Shown here: piece by piece, positions 9,012 to 18,104 of the stretch
How the letters are laid out: each line of letters opens with the position of its first letter
How positions within the stretch are numbered: position 1 is the stretch's first letter
Source: Stakelama saccharophila
GTDB lineage: Bacteria > Pseudomonadota > Alphaproteobacteria > Sphingomonadales > Sphingomonadaceae
Length of the DNA: 64,000 bases
NCBI RefSeq assembly: GCF_032229225.1
Contig: NZ_CP135076.1
Span: 3,081,001 to 3,145,000, forward strand
Direction: 5' to 3'
Translations under genes and position numbers: made by a program
The notes under the pieces: generated by a model
Databases searched by the model: none
What the model was told of the DNA's origin: nothing
Seen by the model: only the letters and a program-made list of their open reading frames with translations

Positions 9012-10646
9012 CTAGCCGCCCACCGCTTCTGAGCGCAAGCTCGCCCGGGGCTGAAGCATTGGCAAGGTCATGGACGCCGGAACGGGCTTGCCGAAAAGAT
9101 AGCCCTGAGCGTGGGTGCAGCCGAGCGACCCAAGCGCATGGGCGACCGCCTCGTCCTCGACGCCCTCGGCGGTAACCGACATGCCCATCGCTCCGCCCAG
9201 CCCGATCACGGCCTTGATGATCTGGCGACTCTCGGTCGTGTCGATCGACCGAATGAAAGAGCTGTCAATCTTGAGGTGATCGAAACGCAATTGCCGTAGG
9301 TGGGTGAGGCTTGAATAGCCCTTGCCGAAGTCATCCAGCGCGACGCGGATGCCCGCATTGTGCAGCGATTCGAATATGCCGGAGGCGAAGTCCGCATCCT
9401 CGATAAACGCATTTTCGGTCACTTCGATGATCAGACGGCTCGGCGCGACGCCCGTTGCGGTCAGCGTTGCCAGCGTATGCGCGGGAAACCAGCCGGCAAG
9501 CAACTGAGCAGGCGGGACGTTGACCGAAAACGAAATCCCGTCCGGCCATGTTTGCGCAACGATGCAGGACTGCGTCAGGATGTGCTGCGTCAGGTCGTGC
9601 ATCAGTCCGATATCTTCGGCGACCGGAATGAATTCGACGGGACTTACCAGTCCGCGCTCGGGGTGAAACCACCTTGCGAGCGCTTCGAATCCTATGATCC
9701 GATCTTCGACGAGCGAATAGATCGGCTGGAAATAGGGAATGATATGGCCTTCGGCGACCGCGTGCCTGAGATCGCGCTCGAGCATCGCACGGGCCTGCAG
9801 CTTCTCGTCCATTTCCGTGCGAAAATATTCGAAGGTCCCTCGCTGTTCGCGCTTGGCATGATACATCGCGATATCAGCAGCGCGGAGCAATGTTGCCGGA
9901 TCTCCCGAGTTGCGGGGAGACCGCGCAATGCCGATCGTGGCGCTGACCTCGAGCGTGCGCCCCTCTATGACGTAACGCCGGCCCAGGCTCCGGATGATCC
10001 GCATGGCAAGGTGGCCGGGCGCGTCGTTGCCGCGTTCATAGGACAGCCAGCAGGCGAATTCGTCACCGCCAAGGCGTGCGATATGAGCGGTATCGGAGGC
10101 CAGCTCGCGCAGCCGGTTGGAAACCTCGACCAGCAACGCGTCGCCGATATGATGGCCGTGAAGGTCGTTGACCGACTTGAAGTGATCGAGGTCGATCAGC
10201 AGCACGGCGCAGTCCCGGTCGTGGCGAGCGGCTTCCTGGACGGCGCGAACCAGCAGTTCGCCAAGCACGCGACGGTTGGGAAGACCGGTCAGCGGGTCGA
10301 GGCGCGCCAGCTTCAGCGCCTTTCGCTCGGCCTCCTCGCGACGGCGCACCTCTCTTGCCATATCGGCGGTCCGGCGAATGGCGATGACCAGCGCCGCAAA
10401 ACCACCGAAAAAGATCACGAAGAGCAACTCGTCGAGCTGCTCATAGGCGGCTTTGTCCACGAATTTGCTGTATTTTGTGAAGGCGTCGAAATGGATAAAC
10501 AGGAATCCGAGCACCATACCGGCAAGCGCGATGACGAGCGCCTCGCCCCGCTTCACCACCTTCTTGCGGCCCAGATACCGGTTCACGCCAAGCTCACTGT
10601 CCCGTAAATCTTGTTCCCGCAGATTTAAGCTGCGCCTATGAAGCAA
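9012..10646 (-). CDS. Membrane GGDEF-EAL c-di-GMP signalling protein
   Basis: A 544-aa protein with two hydrophobic helices near residues 35-90, a GGDEF domain (LDPLTGLPNRR to about 265) and a C-terminal EAL domain. The diguanylate cyclase motif is intact (LGGDEF). The phosphodiesterase keeps EAL (GFEALARW), the asparagine motif (SVNVP), EVTEN, DDFGKGYSS, KIDSSF and AEGVED. Both activities are therefore possible on sequence. The membrane part carries no recognised sensory domain. A second GGDEF gene lies 58 bp upstream in the same orientation. Confidence 0.85.
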   Translation of the reverse strand: MLHRRSLNLREQDLRDSELGVNRYLGRKKVVKRGEALVIALAGMVLGFLFIHFDAFTKYSKFVDKAAYEQLDELLFVIFFGGFAALVIAIRRTADMAREVRRREEAERKALKLARLDPLTGLPNRRVLGELLVRAVQEAARHDRDCAVLLIDLDHFKSVNDLHGHHIGDALLVEVSNRLRELASDTAHIARLGGDEFACWLSYERGNDAPGHLAMRIIRSLGRRYVIEGRTLEVSATIGIARSPRNSGDPATLLRAADIAMYHAKREQRGTFEYFRTEMDEKLQARAMLERDLRHAVAEGHIIPYFQPIYSLVEDRIIGFEALARWFHPERGLVSPVEFIPVAEDIGLMHDLTQHILTQSCIVAQTWPDGISFSVNVPPAQLLAGWFPAHTLATLTATGVAPSRLIIEVTENAFIEDADFASGIFESLHNAGIRVALDDFGKGYSSLTHLRQLRFDHLKIDSSFIRSIDTTESRQIIKAVIGLGGAMGMSVTAEGVEDEAVAHALGSLGCTHAQGYLFGKPVPASMTLPMLQPRASLRSEAVGG

Positions 10647-10704
10647 TTGTAAATAAACGGCTTTGATACGCTATCGCCCCTATGGCCGCGATTCCGCTCG
10701 GGCC

Positions 10705-11252
10705 TCAGCCGGTGCGCGACACCGGGTTTTCCGGCGTTTCCGGCGCGATCGCCACACGGTTTCGTCCGGCGTGCTTGGCGGCGTAAAGCGCCGTATCGGC
10801 CGAATCTATAAGGTCCTGCAACCGGCCCTGCGTCGATGCGCTCGCAACGCCGACCGAAATGGTAAGCGTGCCGAGATCGCGGCCATCGAAGTCGAGCGGC
10901 ATCCCGGCAATATGTTCGCGAAGCATTTCAGCGCGCTCGGTCGCCGGCTTGATATCGAGGTCGGGCAGCAGCAGGACGAATTCCTCGCCACCATAGCGGA
11001 ACGCGTGATCGCCCTGCCGTATCTGTCGCTTCAGCGCGGTAGCGACGCTTTGCAGCACGAAATCGCCGGCGGCATGCCCATGCTCGTCGTTGAACCGCTT
11101 GAAATGGTCGATGTCGACGACCAGGCAACTGACGATACGCTCGGGCGTGGCCGCAAGCCTTTGCAGCTCGATATCGAGGCGGCGGCGGTGGTCACGCGGG
11201 TCTGAGCATCCGCTTCTAAGGATCGTCGGCGAGAGGCAGCATGGTTATCCAT
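10705..11252 (-). pseudogene. GGDEF diguanylate cyclase, single-base frame break near its start
   Basis: The frame ending at 10705 encodes a GGDEF domain with the substrate-binding stretch SCLVVDIDHFKRFNDEHGHA and an intact active site (RYGGEEF), then GVASAS and ALYAAKHAGRNRV. That frame has no ATG upstream. A second frame starts at an ATG at 11252, seven bases after GGAGG-type Shine-Dalgarno sequence, and reads MDNHAASRRRSLEADAQTR before leaving the homologous frame near 11195-11200. Restoring one lost base there gives a continuous protein of about 180 aa. Either a recent mutation or a sequence error. The start codon lies inside a perfect hairpin. Confidence 0.6.
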
Positions 11253-11258
11253 GCTGCC
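11235..11258 (-). promoter_or_regulatory. Perfect 10-bp hairpin covering the dgc start codon
   Basis: GGCAGCATGG-TTAT-CCATGCTGCC is a perfect inverted repeat with a 4-base loop. On the minus strand the ATG at 11252 of the GGDEF gene falls in the stem, next to its ribosome site, so it could hinder translation initiation. It could also be a palindromic end linked to the adjacent IS110 element. Confidence 0.45.
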
Positions 11259-11379
11259 TCCGTTAAAGGCTCAGGATGCAGCTTTGCTCCGTTCCGCGCC
11301 GGTTAACAACACGTTTCCGCCTGTCCGGTCATAGCCGCCAGAACAAGCGAAGCTGCCCTTCTATCACGCCGACGCATGG

Positions 11380-11555
11380 GTCAGCTGGCGCGGGTGAAGC
11401 TGCCGTTCGTTTGAACCAACCTCCCGGTCAGCAGCGCCAACAAAGATGGTGTATCGCGGCGGCTGCGCTTTGGAACGCAATCGGGCGCAGCCTCCTTCAC
11501 GTACGATGGCTGATCGGGGTCACACCTGACCTCGCGCATCGAGGGAAGGATTGAA
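11380..11555 (+). ncRNA. Candidate bridge RNA region of the IS110 element
   Basis: Non-coding leader just upstream of the transposase. It contains a perfect stem GGCTGCGC/GCGCAGCC (11461-11468 with 11485-11492) with a 16-base loop. IS110-group elements are known to encode a bridge RNA in this position, whose loops specify target and donor. The limits given are a guess from the position and hairpin; loop-target pairing was not tested. Confidence 0.3.
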
Positions 11556-11559
11556 GACG

Positions 11560-12603
11560 ATGACACATTTCGTTGGTCTGGATGTCTCGATGAAGGAGAC
11601 GTCGGTGTGCGTGCTGGACGATGCTGGCGCGGTTCTATGTGAACGCAAGGTGGCGACCGAGCCGGACGACATTGCTGTCCTGCTTACGTCAGTGGGCGGC
11701 GACTATGTTCGGGTTGGGATCGAAGCTGGTCCCTTGTCCCAATGGCTAGTGAACGCATTGACCGAAGCGGGTTTGCCCATGGTATGTGTCGAGACCCGGC
11801 ACATGAAGGCGCTGCTCAAAGCCCAGCAGATCAACAAGTCGGATCCCAATGACGCCCGCGGTATTGCGCGGATGATGCGCGCGGGTCTGTTCAAGCCGGT
11901 GCATGTGAAGACGCTGGCGGCGCAGGAAAACAGGATGCTGCTGACAAGCCGCAGGCTCGTCCAGCGCAAGCTGCTCGACATCGAGTGCGATCTGCGCGGT
12001 ACGCTGCGCAACTTCGGCTTGAGGGTCGGTCCTGTAAGCCCGACCGGCTACGAAGCGCGCATTCGGCATCTGGTCGAAGACTTCCCTGCGCTTGCCACGA
12101 TCGTCGAGCCTTTGCTGAGCGTACGGCGCGTGATGCGCGAGCAACTCGCCGTCCTGCACAAGATGGTGCTCGATACGGTTCGCCAGGACCCGGTGTGCCG
12201 GCGCTTCATGACCGTTCCCGGCGTGGGCCCGTTGGTGGCGCTCACCTACCGCGCGTCGGTGGATCAGCCGCACCGGTTTGTCCATTCGCGGGAAGTTGGC
12301 GCGCACGTGGGATTGACGCCTCGGCGCCACCAGTCGGGCGAGATCGACTATAACGGCGGTGTTTCGAAATGCGGAGACACCATGCTGCGTGCGATGCTTT
12401 ACGAAGCGGCGCAGTCGATGCTCTGCCACAGCCAGAAATGGTCCTGGCTCAAGGCATGGGCAGCGCGGGTCGCCCAGCGCAGGGGCATGCGCCGCGCCAC
12501 CGTCGCGCTTGCCAGGAGGCTCGCCGTCATACTCCACCGCATGTGGGTCGATGGCACCGACTTCCGCTATAGCAATATCGCCGTCGTCGTGCCGGCGGCC
12601 TGA
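11560..12603 (+). CDS. IS110-family transposase
   Basis: A 347-aa transposase. The N-terminal RuvC-like DEDD domain begins MTHFVGLDVSMKETSV (first Asp), then GIEAG (Glu) and KSDPNDARGIARMMRAG (later acidic pair). The C-terminal Transposase_20 domain carries VPGVGPLVALTYRA and HVGLTPRRHQSGE. ATG 11560 is used; an in-frame TTG lies nine bases earlier. It looks full length and undamaged, so the element may be active. Confidence 0.93.
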   Translation: MTHFVGLDVSMKETSVCVLDDAGAVLCERKVATEPDDIAVLLTSVGGDYVRVGIEAGPLSQWLVNALTEAGLPMVCVETRHMKALLKAQQINKSDPNDARGIARMMRAGLFKPVHVKTLAAQENRMLLTSRRLVQRKLLDIECDLRGTLRNFGLRVGPVSPTGYEARIRHLVEDFPALATIVEPLLSVRRVMREQLAVLHKMVLDTVRQDPVCRRFMTVPGVGPLVALTYRASVDQPHRFVHSREVGAHVGLTPRRHQSGEIDYNGGVSKCGDTMLRAMLYEAAQSMLCHSQKWSWLKAWAARVAQRRGMRRATVALARRLAVILHRMWVDGTDFRYSNIAVVVPAA

Positions 12604-12841
12604 ACCATCGGATAACGACAGGAAAAACGGTTCTGCCTCGGCAGGAAGATGTCCTCACGGGGACGATGGGTGGCGTGAGTTCGTAACGTCGGCGGATCCT
12701 GCCGCGATGGCAAGGACGCAACAAAGATAGAACCACGCCCCCTTCTTACCCCATCCTGAGGCGGCCCGCGCCGACCTCGAAGAGAAGCAAGAGCCTCGTG
12801 AGACAGCATCCTTCGCAGAGCCACGAAATGGGAGAAAGGCC

Positions 12842-14264
12842 ATGGTAACAGAAATTTGTCCTTGACCCCGGCCGCGATAGAGAAGCCGGCGCTTGAGGCT
12901 GAATCTGGAGCCATCAAGAAACAGACATCAACTTAGCGCTCGAGGACGCGTTTATCCCGATCCTACGGTCGGTTTACAACCTGCCCCAACTCCTCAATCT
13001 TAACCGCAAGCAGAAGAATTTTCCTGGCATCGACCTTGGCGACGATCACGACCGCGTTTGCTTTCAGGTCACCTCGACCACCTCGCTCCACAAGGTGAAG
13101 GCGACCCTCCGCCAGTTCATGGATCGCACCTACTTCAACAGCTTCGACGAACTGTACGTACTCACCCTCGTTAAGAAGCAGGCGTCCTATAGCCAAGCCG
13201 CCGTCAACGAGATCGTGGGCGACCGTTTCGCGTTTAATACCAAGAAGCACGTCATCGACCTCGGTGACTTGCTCGGGCTGGTCGCGGCGCTGCGCCTGCC
13301 CGCGCAGGAGCGCATCCTTGAGGAGTTCCAACGCATCCTGGGTGAGGTGGACGCCTATATCGCGTATAGCTCCGACAGCATCCCCGATCCGACGGCCATC
13401 ACGACCAACCTACAACAGATTCGGATGCCGCAGGCCGTCTACGTCGCTGAGTTGACGATCAACGACAAGGAGGTGGTCGCGCAGGCGCGCAGTAGTCTTT
13501 CATACAAGGGCAAGGCTCGGAGCAGAACATCGGTTGTTAAGATGGCCCTCCTCCTCAACGACGTGCACTCAGACGCCTGGGTCTGCCACGACAACAAACT
13601 CTTCTCTTTCCACGACATGGAAACCAGCGGCCTTATCAGCATCGTGGACGAGGGGTCAGTGGAACGACTCGACGTCTCTGACCTTGCTGATTCCCTGGAA
13701 ACCGACAACATCAACGTGCTCAAGCAGCTGCTCACCGCCGAGGCCCGTGAGATCCTCAAGGCACGCCACGTCCGCATGCAGCCCAAAGATCGTTTCTTCT
13801 ACTTCATTGCCAACGAGGAGGGACAGAGTGAACGCAAGGAACCGTGGATTGGCAAACAGAAGGCGACACGGCGTGTCTATTTCGCCCGCCCGTCGAAAAA
13901 GGATCCCGCTCGGATCGCGCATCACCAGCACCTTTCGTTCGACCTAACCTTCACGAAGCTCGGTGACGATTGGTTCGCGCAGATCTTGCCCAGCTGGTTC
14001 TACTCGTTCGACGGGTTCCGCGAGTCGAACTGGCACGACGACCTGCTCTCCCAACAGAAGCGGCTCGAGCGGAATGCCAGCGTCAGGAACCAGGTGCGCT
14101 TTATCGCCTACTTCCTGTCCGCAACAGACGCTGGCGATGAGGATGGGCTCGCATTCCAAAACCTCATCGAGTTCGACGTTGCTGAGGACGCCGATGACGT
14201 CGCCGACGATGCCGACGAGACGTCCATCGCCGATGCCGCAGACCACCAGGAGGAAGCCGCTTGA
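12842..14264 (+). CDS. SMEK-APAZ protein partnered with short Argonaute (two apparent frame breaks at 5' end)
   Basis: The main frame is open from 12903 to 14264 and partners with the Argonaute gene. It opens DINLALEDAFIPILRSVYN, then NFPGIDLGDD and VCFQVTSTTS, then ELYVLTLVKKQASYSQ. This is the SMEK-domain pattern, and D...QVT resembles a PD-(D/E)XK nuclease core. Residues about 240-450 (RLDVSDL, VRMQPKDRFFYF, WIGKQK, ILPSWFYSFDG, QVRFIAYFLS) with an acidic tail line up with my memory of APAZ domains in TIR-APAZ proteins. No ATG, GTG or TTG lies between 12903 and 13094. Adding one T at 12855-12857 and one A at 12919-12921 joins this frame to an ATG at 12842 behind GGAGAAAGG, giving about 474 aa. 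SMEK is confident, APAZ moderate. Confidence 0.7.
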
Positions 14265-15667
14265 AGCTCACCACTCTCGCCGAGCCGCTTCTTGGGTTCG
14301 GCACCGGCACCCACGTCTGCCCGCGAACCGGCATCGAGCACATGGGGGTGTACGACAAGCGCGATGAGCTGCGCCGCACAGAACTGCGCATTGGCGTCGT
14401 CGGCCGCGGCGAAGGTGTCGATCTGCTTGACGAATGGCTCGCTCAATGCCGCAGCGGCATCGAGCGCAAGAAGGAATCGAAGCTGCTTAACCTTTTCCGG
14501 GGCTTCGGCGGCATCAACCAGAGCTACGGCTTCCTGACCCGCCTCATCAACTCGCCCCAGTACACGCGTACGCTGCAGAAGTCCGAGATCACCGCCATCG
14601 TAAAGCTACCGTCACGCCCCGACCGCGTCGAGCGTGCGGTCGAGCTGTACTACGAGCAGATCCGCTTCCTAGCCGAGAACAGATCCGTTGATGTCATCGT
14701 CTGCGTAATGCCGAACGAAATGTTTGACTCCGTCACCACTTCCAAGGAGGGTGAAGAAGGGGATAGCGGGCTGGAACACAATTTCCGCCGCATCCTCAAG
14801 GCGAAGTGCATGCATCTCGGAACGCCGCTACAGCTCGTACGCGAGAAGACCATTCTCATCACGAAGCAGGCCGGGGAGCAGCAGGATCCGGCCACCAAGG
14901 CATGGAACTTCTGCACTGCTCTCTACTACAAGGGCAACCGCACCATCCCATGGAGGCTCGTTGAGGAGACCGCCAAGCTGCGCTCCTGCTACATAGGGAT
15001 CGGCTTCTATAAGAGCCGCGACGGTGAAACTGTCTCGTCCAGCCTCGCGCAGGTCTTCGACGAGTTCGGCCACGGTATCATCCTGCGCGGAACCCCGGTC
15101 TCCATCGATAAGAAGAACCGCCACCCCTACCTGAGCGAGGATCAGGCGTACGAACTCTTGCGCGATGCATTGGACGAATACGACCGCGCCCTACAGCACA
15201 TGCCGGCTCGAATCGTCATCCACAAATCTAGTCGCTTCCGCGATAGTGAACGAAAAGGCTTCCTGCGCGCTCTCGATGAGAAGGGCATTCGCGTTAAGGA
15301 TTTCGTAGCCATCACCGACACTGACATCCGCCTTTTCGGTGACGGCGACTATCCGCCCAAACGCGGTACCATGCTCGCCATCACCGAGACCGAGGGACTG
15401 CTATACACGCGCGGCACCGTCGATTTCTACAAGACCTATCCCGGCGCTTACGTTCCCAAGCCCCTCAAGATCACGGTCTACGAACAAGATTCGTCCCTCG
15501 AGAACCTATGCGAGGAGATCCTTGGTCTGACCAAGATGAACTGGAACAACACCCAGATGGACGGCCGCCTGCCGATCACGCTCGAATGCGCTCGCAAGAT
15601 CGGCGACATCATGAAGTACGTCAGCCCGACCGAGAAGCCTCAGGTCAGCTACAGCTTCTACATGTAG
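14261..15667 (+). CDS. Short prokaryotic Argonaute (MID-PIWI)
   Basis: A 468-aa protein with only MID (about 60-215) and PIWI (about 220-468) regions, the layout of short pAgos that use guide nucleic acid to detect invaders. Family marks are TPLQLVREKTIL in MID, then ATKAWNFCTALYYKGNRTIPWRL, GIGFYKSRDG and the late VIHKSSRFRDSE block. The catalytic tetrad is not evident: the first Asp position reads GIGFYK and the third reads HKSS, so target cleavage is unlikely and the partner should be the effector. The TTG start overlaps the SMEK-APAZ stop (TTGA) and has AGGAGG seven bases upstream, so the two are translationally coupled. Confidence 0.85.
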   Translation: MKLTTLAEPLLGFGTGTHVCPRTGIEHMGVYDKRDELRRTELRIGVVGRGEGVDLLDEWLAQCRSGIERKKESKLLNLFRGFGGINQSYGFLTRLINSPQYTRTLQKSEITAIVKLPSRPDRVERAVELYYEQIRFLAENRSVDVIVCVMPNEMFDSVTTSKEGEEGDSGLEHNFRRILKAKCMHLGTPLQLVREKTILITKQAGEQQDPATKAWNFCTALYYKGNRTIPWRLVEETAKLRSCYIGIGFYKSRDGETVSSSLAQVFDEFGHGIILRGTPVSIDKKNRHPYLSEDQAYELLRDALDEYDRALQHMPARIVIHKSSRFRDSERKGFLRALDEKGIRVKDFVAITDTDIRLFGDGDYPPKRGTMLAITETEGLLYTRGTVDFYKTYPGAYVPKPLKITVYEQDSSLENLCEEILGLTKMNWNNTQMDGRLPITLECARKIGDIMKYVSPTEKPQVSYSFYM

Positions 15668-16080
15668 CGCCTCTCGCCCCCGCTGCCGCACCGCCCGGCG
15701 TCCGACCGGCGTTATTGCGCGTCATAGTCTTCCCATTTGACCGACCTAAACGGTAGTTTTGATAGGACCGAACGTTCGTCTGGACAGAAGCGAATAGGCC
15801 GTCTCTAGTCGGTGTCAGTTGACGCTGACATTGCTGCCGTTCGCTGGCGATGTGTTGAAGGACAGGTTTTGTCTGGAGCCGACATCCGGCGTTTGCGCGA
15901 CCGGCATAGGATAGCGACAAAAAGTGGGCCGGAAGCCGCGTGTCCGCTTTTGGTGGCTGAACGTGTAGAGTGGAAAATTCATTGACGACGACGACCGTCC
16001 ACAGTGCGGTAAAGAAGGATCAGAGCATAACCGCTTTAAGCCATCACCCGGCGAAACTTCTCTGGGACTGAAATTGGGGC
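15668..16080. other. Non-coding gap between Argonaute and modification operon
   Basis: No convincing gene in about 410 bp. It holds a small inverted repeat TGTCAG-TTGACG-CTGACA (15813-15830). The flanking genes converge, so it should contain transcription ends, but no hairpin with a T-run is visible. Confidence 0.5.
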
Positions 16081-17112
16081 TTAGGCGTTCGAGAACAAGT
16101 CCGGTTGAGTCTGTAGGCGGGCAGCTGGAATCGTTCGCGCAGGCGGCTCCAGCCGCCACTTCGGTGGAAAGAAAAGCTCAAGCGAGGTCGTCGATGGCCG
16201 ATAGCGAGCCTTGATCCGCGACCGGTTGCTGGCGAGCTCCGGCGCAGCTTCTCTGCAGTACTTGTCAGTTTCACAGAACAGCCCCTGACAGTCGATCGCG
16301 TGCAAAGGTCTCCCGAAGAGGCCCGAGAAGGGTAGATCGAGCCGTTCGAACTCGACCTCCTGTTGGTCGACCATCCATTGAATCGCTTCGGACGGTGTGT
16401 AATCGCCTAAGTTCTCGAACACCTTGGCGAGGCCGCGCACGGCGCCTGGGCCAGCTTGCGTATAGTCGTTCTCGCTAAAATCCGTTAGTTCGGAATAGTT
16501 AAGATCGACCGCAGTCTGATAGGCCATGAACGGACCCATCAAGGGATAGCCCTCAAGCGTGCGGACGAGGCCTTCGAAGGAGTTCGCACCGATCAGCCGA
16601 TCTGCAACGGCGTCTTGGACAAACATTTTCTCAAAAAGGGCGGCGTGATTGTGATGCTTCTCGTCGTGTCCAAACGCCTTGTTCGCGCACAGTATAAAGG
16701 CCCCGGTGTAAAGGCCGCCGTCCTCGCGCTTGATACGGTCTAGCGCGGCGACGAAACTCCCGTCCGCCAAATCTCGGATGCGTGGAGGCCCGTCCAGTAG
16801 CGCCATGAGCCTGTTCCAGGTGCTGATTTTGCTGAACGTCCTGAAAGCGACGATCTGAAAGGCGCGATCGGCTGCGCTGCCGACTTCCTCAGCATAGCAT
16901 ACCTCTCGGATCATATACTGGGAGACGCGATCAGCTGCCCGGTAAACATTGCAAAACTTGAACTCCTGCAGGATGGGATCGTCCGACCAAGGCGCATTCT
17001 TGCCGGCGAGACGACGTTCAAACGCTGCCTGCCGTCGAGAGGCGAACTGCCAGTACAGTTCGTAGACTCCCCGGCGGGGCTTTGGCTTGCTGCGTGTTTC
17101 GACGATATCCAT
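16081..17112 (-). CDS. DNA base hypermodification-type protein (HMUDK helical / aGPT-PPlase-like)
   Basis: A 343-aa helical protein. Diagnostic blocks are VYELYWQFASRRQAAF, PWSDDPILQEFKFCNVYRAADRVSQYMIREV, FMAYQTAVDLNYSELTDFSENDY, GPGAVRG and PLHAIDCQGLFCETDKYCR. They match the family linked to modified thymines in phages (5-hydroxymethyl-dUMP kinase helical domain / alpha-glutamyl-putrescinyl-thymine pyrophosphorylase-like). The exact reaction here is unknown and no P-loop kinase part is present. The ATG at 17112 shares a base with the stop of the preceding gene (TGATG), so it is the third gene of a tightly coupled operon with a thymidylate-synthase-like enzyme. Confidence 0.7.
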   Translation of the reverse strand: MDIVETRSKPKPRRGVYELYWQFASRRQAAFERRLAGKNAPWSDDPILQEFKFCNVYRAADRVSQYMIREVCYAEEVGSAADRAFQIVAFRTFSKISTWNRLMALLDGPPRIRDLADGSFVAALDRIKREDGGLYTGAFILCANKAFGHDEKHHNHAALFEKMFVQDAVADRLIGANSFEGLVRTLEGYPLMGPFMAYQTAVDLNYSELTDFSENDYTQAGPGAVRGLAKVFENLGDYTPSEAIQWMVDQQEVEFERLDLPFSGLFGRPLHAIDCQGLFCETDKYCREAAPELASNRSRIKARYRPSTTSLELFFPPKWRLEPPARTIPAARLQTQPDLFSNA

Positions 17113-18104
17113 CACGCTGACTGCCGAAGAAATACGCCGGTGCCGTGTAGATTGAAGAATCGCGGGTCTTCGAGAAGGCGCTTGGCGGCCATGCGTTCGC
17201 CCAAGGTGTACAAAAAGCGGTCTACACCAGTGAAGTGGTCGAACACAATGGCGCCCCCGGGCACTATCTGACCTTGAACAGCATCCAGCGCCGCCACTGC
17301 CGAGGTGTAGTTGTCGGTGTCAATGAACGCTAGCAGGATACCCCGCTCCTTCAACTGAGACGCGGTCTCGACGATATCGCCCGGCACGATCTTGACGTTC
17401 CGTCCGGCCAGATATCGGCGGGCTGCGGCCTCGTCCATAAAGACGCAGTCAGGGTGAGAATACATGTCAAGCGGACTACGTGGCGGAGGGAAACCGTCGA
17501 AGGTGTCGAAACCGATGACTGGCCAGTCTTTGCCCAGTCGCTCGGCGAAGCGAGAGAGCAACATGGTCGTTCCTCCCCGGAACATTCCGAATTCCACGAT
17601 CGTCCCGTCGACGCCCAAGCGTGCAGCGTTCTGAAGAACCTGCCAAAGATGGATCAGGCAGTTCGGATATCCGTTCGCGAAGGAGGGCACGAGCGCGTTT
17701 GCAGTTTCTTGCTCAAAGGCCAGGTCGCGGTACCGGAAGTGGTCGAATCCTCCGATTAGCAACCGGACGCTCGCCTCAATGTGGGGTACAGCGGCCTCGA
17801 TAAGCGCCTCTTTACGCTGGTCCGAAGCTACAATCAGGATCTGGGGCCGGTCCTGTTCCAGCGCCTCCATCGGTCGGCAGCGAAGCCCGGCCTCTTGCGG
17901 TGACGTGTCGTAGACTCCGGTCAACCGGCCGGTCAGCCCCGCAACGTTCAGCCAGGTTACGACGTCGTATGCGGCGGGGCCGACGCCTAGGATTCCGAGA
18001 ACGTCAGTCTCGGGGCGAGCGGACAACTCTTGCTTGAGCGTTTCGAGCAGTGTCGACAGGTCGGCAGGGTTCATATCGACGCTACGAGGAGGAGGGGGTT
18101 TCAT
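17112..18104 (-). CDS. TylF/MycF-like SAM methyltransferase in modification operon
   Basis: A 330-aa protein with two parts. Residues about 30-130 form a Rossmann-like segment (ILGVGPAAYDVVTWL). Residues about 150-325 form a macrocin-O-methyltransferase-like domain with VEFGMFRGGTTMLL, VIGFDTFDGFPPP, VPGDIVETA and LLAFIDTDNYTSA, the last holding acidic metal-binding positions. It probably transfers a methyl group to a modified nucleotide or sugar-like group; the substrate is inferred only from neighbours. ATG 18104 follows GGAG by eight bases and overlaps the upstream gene by 23 bp. Confidence 0.65.
   Translation of the reverse strand: MKPPPPRSVDMNPADLSTLLETLKQELSARPETDVLGILGVGPAAYDVVTWLNVAGLTGRLTGVYDTSPQEAGLRCRPMEALEQDRPQILIVASDQRKEALIEAAVPHIEASVRLLIGGFDHFRYRDLAFEQETANALVPSFANGYPNCLIHLWQVLQNAARLGVDGTIVEFGMFRGGTTMLLSRFAERLGKDWPVIGFDTFDGFPPPRSPLDMYSHPDCVFMDEAAARRYLAGRNVKIVPGDIVETASQLKERGILLAFIDTDNYTSAVAALDAVQGQIVPGGAIVFDHFTGVDRFLYTLGERMAAKRLLEDPRFFNLHGTGVFLRQSA

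Larger units (their letters stand above)
11260..12830 (+). mobile_element. IS110-family insertion sequence (ends approximate)
   Basis: A DEDD transposase gene is flanked by about 300 bp of non-coding leader and about 230 bp of trailing sequence. IS110 elements lack clear terminal inverted repeats and do not make ordinary target duplications, so the true ends cannot be fixed from one copy. The left limit is after the dgc start at 11252 and the right limit is before the ribosome site of the next gene (12831-12839). Confidence 0.6.

Noticed and set aside
10928..12841. IS110 insertion truncating both the GGDEF gene and the SMEK gene
   Set aside because: Both genes have their own ATG and ribosome site on each side of the element once single-base breaks are considered, so a deletion at the IS is not needed.
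13095..14264. SMEK-APAZ gene starting at the GTG at 13095
   Set aside because: It would remove the conserved SMEK nuclease-like core that is clearly encoded upstream in the same frame.
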